From the NCBI GenBank assembly GCA_024278715.1, contig JAJRSN010000022.1, positions 1 to 9,079 of the forward strand: 9,079 nt of DNA, given 5' to 3'. A program made the position numbers and the translations under genes. This DNA is from Calditrichota bacterium. GTDB lineage: Bacteria > Calditrichota > Calditrichia > Calditrichales > Calditrichaceae. The notes beneath the pieces are model-generated. The model was not told the DNA's origin. It did no database searches and saw nothing but the letters and a program-made list of their open reading frames with translations. Shown piece after piece: positions 1 through 6,201 of the stretch (the stretch's first letter is position 1; every line of letters starts with the position of its first letter).

Positions 1-252
1 AAAAGGCGGGATGTTAATCTTTTGCCGCAATTCGCCCGCATTGAATTCTTTTAATAAATTATTCTGCGAATCCAGAATCCAAACCGAATTACCCTTTACT
101 AAAAAGGCTTGAGGACCGTAGAAGGCTTCGGGCGCTTTACGTAAACCGACGTTGTTGTCTTTGTCGCCCCATTCCAATTTTAAAACGGACAGCGGTTGCC
201 GGGCAAGAAGTACGGTTTGGCATATCAATAAAATAATAAAAAGGTATCTCAT
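1..252 (-). CDS. Secreted beta-propeller-like protein, N-terminal part (runs off the window)
   Basis: The reading frame is open for exactly 84 codons from an ATG at 252 to the left window edge, so the 3' part lies outside. The start is supported by GGGAG about 9 bases upstream on the minus strand. The first ~17 residues (MRYLFIILLICQTVLLA) form a signal peptide with a hydrophobic core; the Cys at position 11 does not sit in a good lipobox, so signal peptidase I export is more likely. After it comes a stretch with GPQAF, VWILDSQNN and LLKEF, which resembles one blade of an NHL/6-bladed propeller (a GP-x-F entry, a 'hydrophobic-x-hydrophobic-D' strand end, then a short turn). The fold is inferred from one blade only. 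It is divergent from the LPP20-like gene across an 877-base gap. Confidence 0.7.
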   Translation of the reverse strand, partial: MRYLFIILLICQTVLLARQPLSVLKLEWGDKDNNVGLRKAPEAFYGPQAFLVKGNSVWILDSQNNLLKEFNAGELRQKINIPPF

Positions 253-346
253 TTTGATTGCTCCCGAATAACAGTTTGCGAAATTTTTGAACATAGCGTC
301 GTTTATTATGTTAACGGTGAAGTCATTGCTTTTTTCTGCAGAATCT

Positions 347-366
347 GTTAAGAGTTAAGAGTTAAG
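347..366. repeat. Heptamer array GTTAAGA, 2.9 copies
   Basis: Two perfect GTTAAGA units are followed by GTTAAG. This is the left outer arm of the composite element; its reverse complement CTTAAC occurs in the array at 727-761. Confidence 0.8.
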
Positions 367-379
367 CGGCTTTTGCCAG

Positions 380-406
380 TAATCGTAATGCGTAATGCGT
401 AATGAG
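380..406. repeat. Heptamer array TAATGCG, three copies plus a short copy
   Basis: Units at 386-392 and 393-399 are identical; the third (400-406) is TAATGAG. A 6-base degenerate copy TAATCG precedes them at 380-385. The last ten bases, GCGTAATGAG, are perfectly reverse-complemented at 581-590. Confidence 0.8.
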
Positions 407-503
407 TTATCTCCGCCATAGCTTAAAAATTCAGATAATTCACAAAATTATTTTTCAGATAATAAAAAAGTATTTACTTCTTAGCAAACATTTTACTATT
501 TTC

Positions 504-548
504 TGCTTACTGACTACTACTGCTCTCTGCTCTCTGCCCTCTGCTTTT
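504..548. repeat. Heptamer array TGCTCTC-type
   Basis: Units begin with TG every 7 bases: TGCTTAC (504), TGACTAC (511), then after a 3-base insertion TGCTCTC (521), TGCTCTC (528), TGCCCTC (535) and TGCTTTT (542). A degenerate second version of this block, again followed by TGACAA and pyrimidine-rich words, appears at about 664-710. Confidence 0.75.
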
Positions 549-555
549 TGACAAT

Positions 556-590
556 CCTTTTTCCTTTTTCATTTTTCTTACTCATTACGC
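556..590. repeat. Heptamer array CCTTTTT-type running into ATTACGC
   Basis: In register with period 7 are CCTTTTT (556), CCTTTTT (563), CATTTTT (570), CTTACTC (577) and ATTACGC (584). The final CTCATTACGC (581-590) is the inverted partner of 397-406. Confidence 0.7.
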
Positions 591-612
591 GTCCCTTCGT
601 CACTTTAAAAGG

Positions 613-640
613 ACTTTAATCTTGAAAGAACTTTAATCTT
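613..640. repeat. Spaced direct repeat ACTTTAATCTT
   Basis: The 11-mer ACTTTAATCTT is present at 613-623 and 630-640, 17 bases apart start to start. It lies inside the composite element but does not follow the 7-base period. Confidence 0.7.
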
Positions 641-726
641 ACTCAATACGCATCACGGCTTTCCGCTCTCTGTTTTCTGACAACCATTTACTTTCATTTC
701 TCATTTTATTCATCACGACAATTCGC

Positions 727-761
727 TAACCCTTAACCCTTAACCAATAACTATTAACATC
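727..761. repeat. Heptamer array TAACNNN, five units
   Basis: Five consecutive units start with TAAC at 727, 734, 741, 748 and 755. The first two are TAACCCT and the others diverge at the last three bases while keeping exact 7-base spacing. It is the right outer arm of the composite element. Confidence 0.8.
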
Positions 762-863
762 TTCTCCTCTGTATGGTAGCGGCTTGTCCGGGTTACGTGT
801 TTTTCGAATTCAGAGTGAATTTACGATCCTAATTCCGTTTTGAGAAATTTTTTTCCGAAATGT

Positions 864-885
864 CCCGCCCAAAGAGTTGGTCGGG
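864..885. other. Short imperfect hairpin in the intergenic region
   Basis: CCCG-C-CCAA pairs with TTGG-T-CGGG around an AGAG loop, giving two 4-bp helices separated by one C/T mismatch. There is no T-run directly after it on either strand, so it is not a typical intrinsic terminator. Role unknown. Confidence 0.35.
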
Positions 886-1116
886 CTAAAAACATCAATA
901 TCGGCTGATTGTTGTTTAAGTAAATCCTGAAGTCAAAATCATTCTTAACTTTCGGATGAAATCGGTTTAGCAAACGACAGTTTGAATTTTTAATGAAAAG
1001 CATTAAATTAATATCAATTCGATTTTACAAATAAGTCAAAAGAATATTCATCGTTTTAAATACATTACGTTCGTCGGAAAATTCTTGTTTTAACCGATAC
1101 AAGGGTTTATCTATTT

Positions 1117-1126
1117 TTTGGAGTTT
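1117..1126 (+). promoter_or_regulatory. Ribosome binding site TTTGGAGTTT deciding the start at 1130
   Basis: GGAG at 1120-1123 sits 6 bases before ATG 1130. The in-frame TTG at 1118 overlaps this site, so it cannot be the start. The identical 10-mer at the identical distance precedes the dehydrogenase start at 7662. Confidence 0.65.
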
Positions 1127-1129
1127 GGA

Positions 1130-2962
1130 ATGAAAAAAAAGTTGTTTAAAATCGGAATAACGTTAATAATTTTATCGGCTTTTGTCAACGGTCAGGAGAT
1201 TGATCGTGATCAGGTACAGAGTTCGGGGCAGTACTATTACGGAAGCGGCAGATCGCTCAATCCCCGTGAAGCCCGCAACGAAGCCCTCTCCGAACTTTCG
1301 AGTCAGATTGCCGTCCATATCGCGAATTCGTTTGAAAAAAAATTGGAAGAGACGGGACAAAACCTTAATGAAAATGTTTCTTCGGTTATCAGGACTTACA
1401 GCATGGCTAAACTGGAAGATGTCCGCCAAAAAGTAAAAGAACTTCCCGACGGCAGCTTTGAGGTTTTCTGTTACATCGAAAAATCAAAGGTGGAAGAGGT
1501 GTTTGACAAACGGCGGGAATTAATAGCCGATTTCGCCAGGCAGGCTTTAAGATACGAAAACGAGGGCAATCTTTCGTTTGCGCTGAAATATAATTTTTAC
1601 ACTTTAATTTTAATGAATTCCCTTCCCGATGAGATGGTCAAATATGACGGGATAAATTACACAACCGAGATTCCTGATCGGATCAATTGCATATTAAATA
1701 AGGTGAAATTTGAACTTTGGAAAGATGAAAAGATTTCCGAAGACGAGCGGCGGTTAACCTTTAAGATAACTTACAACGAAAAACCGGTGAGTTTAATCGA
1801 TTTTTCCTTTTGGGATGGGGCAAATTTTATCGAGGTGAAAGGAAAGGACGGTTTAAGCACTCTTCTTTTGTACGGCGGCGCCACCGATATGAATACGATA
1901 AAAATTATGATCAAATATGATTTTTACGAAGCGCGCAAGGAGTATGGCGTTATTGCCGATTTATGGAGTCTGGTAAAAAAACCGATATTCAATAATCGTA
2001 AAACTATTGAACTCAAAAAGAGCGAACCGCAAACGGGGCAGGAAATCGGTAAAATCACTTCGTCAAGCTGGAACGCCACGGTAACGGCGGAAGATATCGA
2101 TCCGCAGGTGCGCGAAACAATTCTTCAACAAGCGGCAATGTTTGTAAATCTTCTTAAGGACGGCGATCCCAAAAAGATAAAACAAACTTTTAGCGGAGAT
2201 TCGTTTTTGCAAAAAAAGGTTCTCGATTATGTTAAATACAACCGTCCCGAGCCTCTTGTGGATAGCGGCAAAGTCAAAATAAATAAAACAAAAAACGGGT
2301 ACGAATTAAGAAGAATCAGGGTGCTGCAAAAATATCCCTCAATTAATCAGTTTGCAACGGAATACCTGGTTCTGGATTTTTCGGAAGAGGGGAAACTGCA
2401 GGATATCAATACGTGTGTATCGGAGAATTTGTACAATCACTTTGTGGAGCAGGGTAAGTACGGGAATGACTGGCAAAATCGTCAGGAAATTTTAAAATTC
2501 ATTGAAAAATACCGTACCGCCTATCTTACCCGCGACGTTTCCACCGTTGATTTGATGTTTGCCGAGGACGCCCTGATTATCGTCGGCAGAAAAATCAAAA
2601 GAAAAAAACTTCCTAAGGATATGATCAATTACACAAAATTAGCAAACGAACCGGACTATGAATACATCAAACTAAATAAACAGCAATATCTGAACCGGCT
2701 TAAAAACATCTTTGCTATTCAGGAGGATATTTTTCTGAACTTCGGTTCTTTTGATATTATCCGGAAGAACAAACCGGATAATGTTTACGGAGTGGAAATG
2801 CGGCAAAGTTATTATTCCACCACTTATGCCGACGAAGGATATTTGTTTTTACTGATCGATTTCAGTGAAAAGGATCCTTTGATTTATGTAAGAGCGTGGC
2901 AGCCGAATACTTGGGATTTGAACAAACTGGTAAGAACGGGAAATTTTAAGATTCATAAATAG
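1130..2962 (+). CDS. Exported LPP20-like protein with two NTF2-like segments
   Basis: This is a 610-residue protein with a signal peptide (MKKKLFKIGITLIILSAFVNG); there is no Cys at the cleavage site, so it is probably periplasmic rather than a lipoprotein. Residues about 33-125 look like an LPP20-type domain: YYYGSG, then an Ala-rich helix (NPREARNEALSELSSQI), a long amphipathic helix, and a strand pair ending FEVFCYIEK. Residues 130-165 are helical and 185-275 beta-rich. The C-terminal half has two segments resembling NTF2/SnoaL folds (about 328-440 and 450-605); the second ends with GYLFLLIDF and YVRAWQP, typical of Bacteroidota-type NTF2-like envelope proteins. No catalytic residues are evident. 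The start at 1130 is chosen from GGAG six bases upstream. The stop is TAG followed immediately by in-frame TAA. Family assignments are from memory of motifs. Confidence 0.85.
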   Translation: MKKKLFKIGITLIILSAFVNGQEIDRDQVQSSGQYYYGSGRSLNPREARNEALSELSSQIAVHIANSFEKKLEETGQNLNENVSSVIRTYSMAKLEDVRQKVKELPDGSFEVFCYIEKSKVEEVFDKRRELIADFARQALRYENEGNLSFALKYNFYTLILMNSLPDEMVKYDGINYTTEIPDRINCILNKVKFELWKDEKISEDERRLTFKITYNEKPVSLIDFSFWDGANFIEVKGKDGLSTLLLYGGATDMNTIKIMIKYDFYEARKEYGVIADLWSLVKKPIFNNRKTIELKKSEPQTGQEIGKITSSSWNATVTAEDIDPQVRETILQQAAMFVNLLKDGDPKKIKQTFSGDSFLQKKVLDYVKYNRPEPLVDSGKVKINKTKNGYELRRIRVLQKYPSINQFATEYLVLDFSEEGKLQDINTCVSENLYNHFVEQGKYGNDWQNRQEILKFIEKYRTAYLTRDVSTVDLMFAEDALIIVGRKIKRKKLPKDMINYTKLANEPDYEYIKLNKQQYLNRLKNIFAIQEDIFLNFGSFDIIRKNKPDNVYGVEMRQSYYSTTYADEGYLFLLIDFSEKDPLIYVRAWQPNTWDLNKLVRTGNFKIHK

Positions 2963-2968
2963 TAAGCG

Positions 2969-3029
2969 GACCGCAGATGACCGCAGATTTGACCACAGAT
3001 TAATCTGATTACACTGATTTCGCAGATTA
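2969..3029. repeat. CAGAT-word intergenic repeat with a 12-bp palindrome
   Basis: GACCGCAGAT occurs twice in direct tandem (2969-2978 and 2979-2988); after two T's a variant GACCACAGAT follows (2991-3000), then ACTGATT and CGCAGATTA words. CAGATTAATCTG at 2997-3008 is a perfect 12-bp palindrome. Similar 'CGCAGATTACACTGATT' text is scattered between genes in many unrelated environmental genomes; that statement is from general knowledge and was not searched here. Confidence 0.7.
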
Positions 3030-3200
3030 AATTAAGGTGTTTTTGGAACTTAATTTTAGGAATCGGGGATAATAAAAAATAATTCTTTTTTTGCGGTCAG
3101 AAGCGTGAATAATTTGTGCAAATGGTTATCAACTTTCTAAAAGGTTAACGAATACAATCAGCAGAAGGAAAACTCTGTGTAATTTTCTACAGTGTTTATC

Positions 3201-3238
3201 AAGCCCCTAAAGGGGCTTCCAAAGGTCGTAAACGACCT
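3201..3238. repeat. Twin hairpins with identical TAAA loops
   Basis: Two perfect stem-loops lie four bases apart: AAGCCCC-TAAA-GGGGCTT (3201-3218) and AGGTCG-TAAA-CGACCT (3223-3238). The stems differ in sequence but both loops are TAAA. There is no downstream T-run, so a terminator role is unlikely. They are about 240 bases after the upstream gene and 290 before the next. A REP/BIME-like repeated element is one possibility; transcription attenuation is another. Confidence 0.7.
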
Positions 3239-3529
3239 ATCCTCTGATATGATTTTACCCGCTTTAAAAACCCCGTTCTTACAGTTCGAACGCAGAGACT
3301 ACGACAAAGACAAAAAATTCCTCGTCGCTGCGCTCCTCGATATTACAATGGTTGATCTTTTTTGAGCTGACACACTCTAACCTTAAACTCAATTCACTCT
3401 CTGTGCGCCTTGCGGTTATTATTCCCCGCAAAGTGAGTATCTTCTTTTTTTCAATACCTCAAATAAGAATTGCAAGAAATTAAAAGAAAAATTATCTTTA
3501 TCAGATTCAATCGGTTGAGAGGTGTTTTC

Positions 3530-4456
3530 ATGCAGTTGAGTCTTTTCGACACAAAGAATGTGGCTCGGAATTCGTTTCGTAAAAACCTTTCTCTTTTCAA
3601 ACTTGATCGGGCGTTAAAGGACCTGGACATTTGGAAGAGTACTTTTGACGCGCCTGAAAGATTGTCTGAAAAAGCGGAGGTTGTTAATGAAATTAAAAAC
3701 AAACTGCAAACAAGCGACGCGGAGGCTGTCCTTTATCTTGCACATCTGCGGCAAGATTACGACCGACTTTCTTTTCTTGAACCTTTGCAGGAAGAATTTC
3801 GGTTTTTATTAGAAGGATTGAACAAGGCAATTTACGATCGTCTCGATAAAGAGGCTTTTGATTTCATTGTAAAAGACCTGCATCCGGCGGAAATTTTTAT
3901 TTCGCAGAATGATTTTAAAGCCGCCGTTCAATCGGTTAACCGCTATATTCGTTTTTTCGGAGAGCAGCCTTTTTTGCGCGAATTACAGGGATTTGCTTAT
4001 TCAAAATCGGGAAAAGAGCGCGAATCGTTCACCGCATATACTTTTGCACTTTTTAACGATCCGCTTCAATGCAAGCCCGAGTATTTATTACCAAGGAGTT
4101 ATCGGAACAAATACCGTTTTTTGCTTAAACAGACCGGATCATCGGAAAACGCCTTGCTTAAGCTGCCCTTTGCCTTATGGGAAGACGGCAAAACCTATAT
4201 CGATCCCGAAGCCTCTGCCTATGAAGATTTTTTGCAAAGACGAATCGAGAAAAACAGAAACGAAGCGCTTAACAATCACCGGGCAAACATTTTTCAATTT
4301 AATTTTTATCTTTATCTTGCGGAAACCGAACGTTTAAGGAGCCAGCGCAATCAGCTTTCCGAACGTTTGCAGAATTTGCAGGAACAGATGCGGAAACTTA
4401 ATCAGGATCTGTTTTCAAGATACCGGAATGTGCTGCATTCGTTCGGCAATCTTTAA
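3530..4456 (+). CDS. Unrecognised helical protein with N-terminal sliding-clamp-binding motif
   Basis: This is a 308-residue soluble protein with no signal peptide or membrane segment; I do not recognise the family. The ATG at 3530 follows GAGAGG by 7 bases; an upstream in-frame TTG at 3470 lacks a good site. Residues 2-6 are QLSLF, a perfect match to the bacterial beta-clamp-binding consensus QL(S/D)LF; E. coli Hda also carries a clamp motif close to its N-terminus. Residues 20-115 are helical and charged. Residues 118-180 read like tetratricopeptide-type helix pairs (HPAEIFISQNDFKAAVQSVN, later GFAYSKSGKERESFTAY). Residues 225-300 are a long helix with heptad-like Leu spacing (ERLRSQRNQLSERLQNLQEQ), probably a coiled coil. 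No enzyme motif is visible. A clamp-tethered adaptor is an inference; the motif could also be coincidental. The stop codon abuts the ATG of a small ORF. Confidence 0.85.
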   Translation: MQLSLFDTKNVARNSFRKNLSLFKLDRALKDLDIWKSTFDAPERLSEKAEVVNEIKNKLQTSDAEAVLYLAHLRQDYDRLSFLEPLQEEFRFLLEGLNKAIYDRLDKEAFDFIVKDLHPAEIFISQNDFKAAVQSVNRYIRFFGEQPFLRELQGFAYSKSGKERESFTAYTFALFNDPLQCKPEYLLPRSYRNKYRFLLKQTGSSENALLKLPFALWEDGKTYIDPEASAYEDFLQRRIEKNRNEALNNHRANIFQFNFYLYLAETERLRSQRNQLSERLQNLQEQMRKLNQDLFSRYRNVLHSFGNL

Positions 4457-4693
4457 ATGAATATCTGCTGCGACTGCCAATTTGAAAAAATGCGTCTTTT
4501 TGCCGACAAAAAAGTCCATGAACAGAAATGCCCGATTACCTTCTCCTTTTTACTGAAGAAAGAATCGGGCAAATTTTTCTTTATCCGGATGAAGCCGAAA
4601 GATAAGCCGAAGACCAAAAATTCGATAATTATCTTATTGCGCCGCCAGAGTCGGTTCGGGTATTTTAAGCATTTCGAACGCCTTGACTTTTAA
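4457..4693 (+). CDS. Possible small Cys-containing protein (doubtful)
   Basis: A 78-codon frame begins with ATG directly after the TAA of the clamp-motif gene (TAAATG), as expected for translational coupling, and it has mixed third-position codon use like its neighbours. The N-terminus MNICCDC plus Cys25 could bind a metal; the rest is Lys-rich and basic with no recognised domain. Against it: there is no separate ribosome binding site beyond the end of the upstream gene, a terminator-like hairpin lies inside it at 4530-4570, and its last 60 bases overlap the 3' end of the convergent hydrolase gene. It may be a spurious frame in a trailer region. Confidence 0.35.
   Translation: MNICCDCQFEKMRLFADKKVHEQKCPITFSFLLKKESGKFFFIRMKPKDKPKTKNSIIILLRRQSRFGYFKHFERLDF
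4530..4580 (+). terminator. Candidate intrinsic terminator after the clamp-motif gene
   Basis: GCCCGATT (4530-4537) pairs perfectly with AATCGGGC (4563-4570); inside the loop CTTC (4540-4543) can pair with GAAG (4555-4558). The plus strand continues AAATTTTTCTTTAT, a T-rich tail offset by three A's. The large loop weakens the case. It also lies about 64 bases past the end of the convergent hydrolase gene, but has no T tail on that strand. Confidence 0.4.
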
Positions 4694-5869
4694 AACCATT
4701 TTTTCGAATCCGTCTAGGAGCTCTTCTTTGGTAAAGTTGCAGTGACCGTAGCGCATCACGAATATGTTGTCATAAAAAATACGTCCGTGTTCCGGGAAAA
4801 CCTTTTGACGGTATAAGCGTTCATGCCATGCCGGAACAATTTGATCGCCGACAGTGTGCATGGTAATCACGGGGACGTTTAAATCACCGGTTGTGTCAAA
4901 TTTCCGATGCAGATTATCCAGCGCCTGGGCGTCTGCGGAATAGCGTTTAACATTTTTGTTCAAATAAGCATCATTGGCTGACCCGCGGTAGCGTCGATCC
5001 ATATTGTCAAACGGATTACCCCCCACCCGTGCGACAAGATCGTTGGTGGCAAACACGTTGTACCAAAGAACGCCCAAAATGGTTTTGGCGATTGTTGTGG
5101 GGTCGTTGGGATCTACCGGCGCTTTAGCGCAGCGGATCAGTTGCTCTGCCCGGTCGGGATAAGTGGAAATGGCGGAAAGAATTTTAGGCACGTAAACTTC
5201 GTCCCAGTCGGCAATCAATTCTTCGGGTATGTTAATAGGGCTGCCCGGCAGCACGCCCGGGAAAAAGTAATCGAATAGAACTCTGAAATCGCCGACGTAA
5301 TTAACTTGTCTGGTAAAATCACCGATCGGACCGCAAATGGCAAGTCCGCCGCTGTAAATTTTTTTCATTTCCAGAGATTTTATCGTGATCAATCCGCCTT
5401 CGGACGCTCCTACCAAATAGGTGTGTTCAGGCTCCTGAAACATCTCTTTGAACAAAAACACAAGTTCAACCAGATCGATAATTCCCTCCTGTACTACAAA
5501 ACCGTTTGCCCTGTAGCTTGTGGTGGCAAAGGCGTAGCCCATGTCGGTAATCATGTCGGGAATGTAAGTTCCGTCGGAAAGAGTGAGTTGAGATTCGGGA
5601 ATGGCGACCGGTTGGGTGGGGTCCACATAACCGTGGGCAAAAACAACTAATTCTCCGTTCCATTCTTCGGGAACGCAAATTTTGTACAAAGCCCCGGTTT
5701 TTAATTCACCTTCATAACATCGTCCGTTTGAAGTCTGCAAAATTTTTTGATTCGGCTCAGAGGGCGTTGTTTCCGAAGTAGAGAGAGGCGTTTCCGTGGA
5801 ACAGGAGAATACTGCAAAAAGCAAACCCGCAAACAGCAGAAGCAGAGAATGTCTGTTAAAGTGTCTCAT
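4634..5869 (-). CDS. Lipoprotein alpha/beta hydrolase (secreted esterase/peptidase-like)
   Basis: This is a 411-residue protein. A signal peptide ends in a plausible lipobox (VFS-C23), followed by a Ser/Thr/Pro-rich tether (residues 24-40), so it should be anchored by lipid outside the cytoplasm. The rest is an alpha/beta hydrolase: oxyanion region FAHG (77-80), nucleophile elbow G-A-S156-E-G (154-158), likely acid Asp342 in TVGDQIVP, and catalytic His376 in RYGHCNF. All three triad residues are in the canonical order, so it is probably active; the substrate (ester, lipid or peptide) cannot be told. Helical lid sequence lies between about 190 and 320. The start is supported by a strong GGAGGAG five bases before the ATG. 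It converges on the clamp-motif gene and is divergent from the PRiA4_ORF3-type gene. Confidence 0.9.
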   Translation of the reverse strand: MRHFNRHSLLLLFAGLLFAVFSCSTETPLSTSETTPSEPNQKILQTSNGRCYEGELKTGALYKICVPEEWNGELVVFAHGYVDPTQPVAIPESQLTLSDGTYIPDMITDMGYAFATTSYRANGFVVQEGIIDLVELVFLFKEMFQEPEHTYLVGASEGGLITIKSLEMKKIYSGGLAICGPIGDFTRQVNYVGDFRVLFDYFFPGVLPGSPINIPEELIADWDEVYVPKILSAISTYPDRAEQLIRCAKAPVDPNDPTTIAKTILGVLWYNVFATNDLVARVGGNPFDNMDRRYRGSANDAYLNKNVKRYSADAQALDNLHRKFDTTGDLNVPVITMHTVGDQIVPAWHERLYRQKVFPEHGRIFYDNIFVMRYGHCNFTKEELLDGFEKMVLKVKAFEMLKIPEPTLAAQ

Positions 5870-5906
5870 TTTAGCTCCTCCGGATTAAATTGATGAATGC
5901 ACCTGT

Positions 5907-5935
5907 ATATTACATTAAAGAAAACAAAAAAACAA
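5907..5935 (-). promoter_or_regulatory. Weak candidate promoter for the hydrolase
   Basis: On the minus strand TTGTTT (5935-5930) is separated by 17 bases from TAATAT (5912-5907). Each box is only a partial match to the sigma-70 consensus; the spacing is ideal and it lies about 40 bases before the start codon. Confidence 0.3.
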
Positions 5936-6097
5936 TACGTAAGTCGAATTTCTTGCTAAAATTCGCCGGGCGTTTATTCGCGGTTTGTCGGGAGGAAAGT
6001 AATTGGCGTGCAACGATTTTACGGCGCCGCCCGTTAATTACGGATTACGCTGAATAAGCATAAGACAATAATTCTGCTGCGCCGCGATAAAAATATT

Positions 6098-6128
6098 TTG
6101 CTAAAGGAGCGCTAATTACAATTATAAT
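6098..6128 (+). promoter_or_regulatory. Candidate sigma-70-type promoter for the PRiA4_ORF3-type gene
   Basis: A perfect TATAAT at 6123-6128 is preceded by TTGCTA (6098-6103; four of six matches to TTGACA) with a 19-base spacer, longer than ideal. The implied 5' leader is about 65-70 bases. FCB-group sigma factors may use other motifs, so this is tentative. Confidence 0.4.
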
Positions 6129-6201
6129 GATTGAATATGACTATTTTTTAACTTAATTTTCTGATGAGTCGTTTGGGATAATTAAAGGAGATGATTTTAA
6201 A

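Larger units (their letters stand above)
347..761. repeat. Composite intergenic element made of period-7 arrays
   Basis: Within about 415 bases there are at least five short arrays with different unit sequences but the same 7-base period: GTTAAGA (347-366), TAATGCG (386-406), TGCTCTC-like (504-548), CCTTTTT-like (556-576) and TAACNNN (727-761). Words on the left reappear reverse-complemented on the right: GTTAAG against CTTAAC, and GCGTAATGAG (397-406) against CTCATTACGC (581-590). The word CATCACG occurs at 651-657 and again at 711-717. The pattern is like the short tandemly repeated heptanucleotides known from heterocystous cyanobacteria, although nothing else here looks cyanobacterial. Function is unknown. 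Confidence 0.75.
253..1129. other. Long intergenic region between divergent genes
   Basis: This 877-base stretch has no credible gene. Positions 347-761 hold a mosaic of heptameric repeats (separate entries). Positions 762-1129 are AT-rich, with one short imperfect hairpin at 864-885. A 60-codon minus-strand frame at 821-1003 has no ribosome binding site and is not called. Promoters for the two flanking genes must lie here, but I could not single out convincing -35/-10 pairs. Confidence 0.7.
2963..3529. other. Intergenic region with mosaic repeat words
   Basis: This 567-base gap lacks a credible gene. It contains a CAGAT-word repeat (2969-3029), twin TAAA-loop hairpins (3201-3238), and words such as CTGTGCGCCTTGCGGT (3401-3416) that resemble multi-copy intergenic words seen in several environmental bacterial genomes. 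TTGCGG (3410-3415) can pair with CCGCAA (3426-3431). A 38-codon frame at 3249-3365 has no ribosome binding site. I saw no clear terminator directly after the stop at 2962. Confidence 0.65.
5870..6201. other. Divergent intergenic region
   Basis: This 332-base gap between the hydrolase (minus) and the PRiA4_ORF3-type gene (plus) holds the hydrolase ribosome binding site (5875-5881), candidate promoters in both directions, and a slightly GC-richer patch at about 5965-6055 containing the palindrome CGGCGCCG. No gene, tRNA or clear repeat was seen. Confidence 0.6.

Noticed and set aside
347..761. CRISPR array
   Set aside because: The repeats are tandem 7-mers without unique spacers of uniform length; there is no 25-40 base repeat and no cas gene.
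821..1003. 60-codon minus-strand frame with a plausible-looking C-terminus (ARPTLWAGHFGKKF)
   Set aside because: There is no ribosome binding site before its ATG, no recognisable domain, and it sits in repeat-rich non-coding DNA and contains the hairpin at 864-885. Probably intergenic text that happens to be open.
1085..1113. TTGTTT - 17 bases - TATCTA as a promoter for the gene at 1130
   Set aside because: Both boxes match poorly and the implied transcript would start at or inside the ribosome binding site.
3249..3365. 38-codon plus-strand frame (MILPALKTPF... ending MVDLF)
   Set aside because: It reads like protein but has no ribosome binding site, is very short and overlaps word-like intergenic sequence such as CTCGTCGCTGCGCTCCTCGA.
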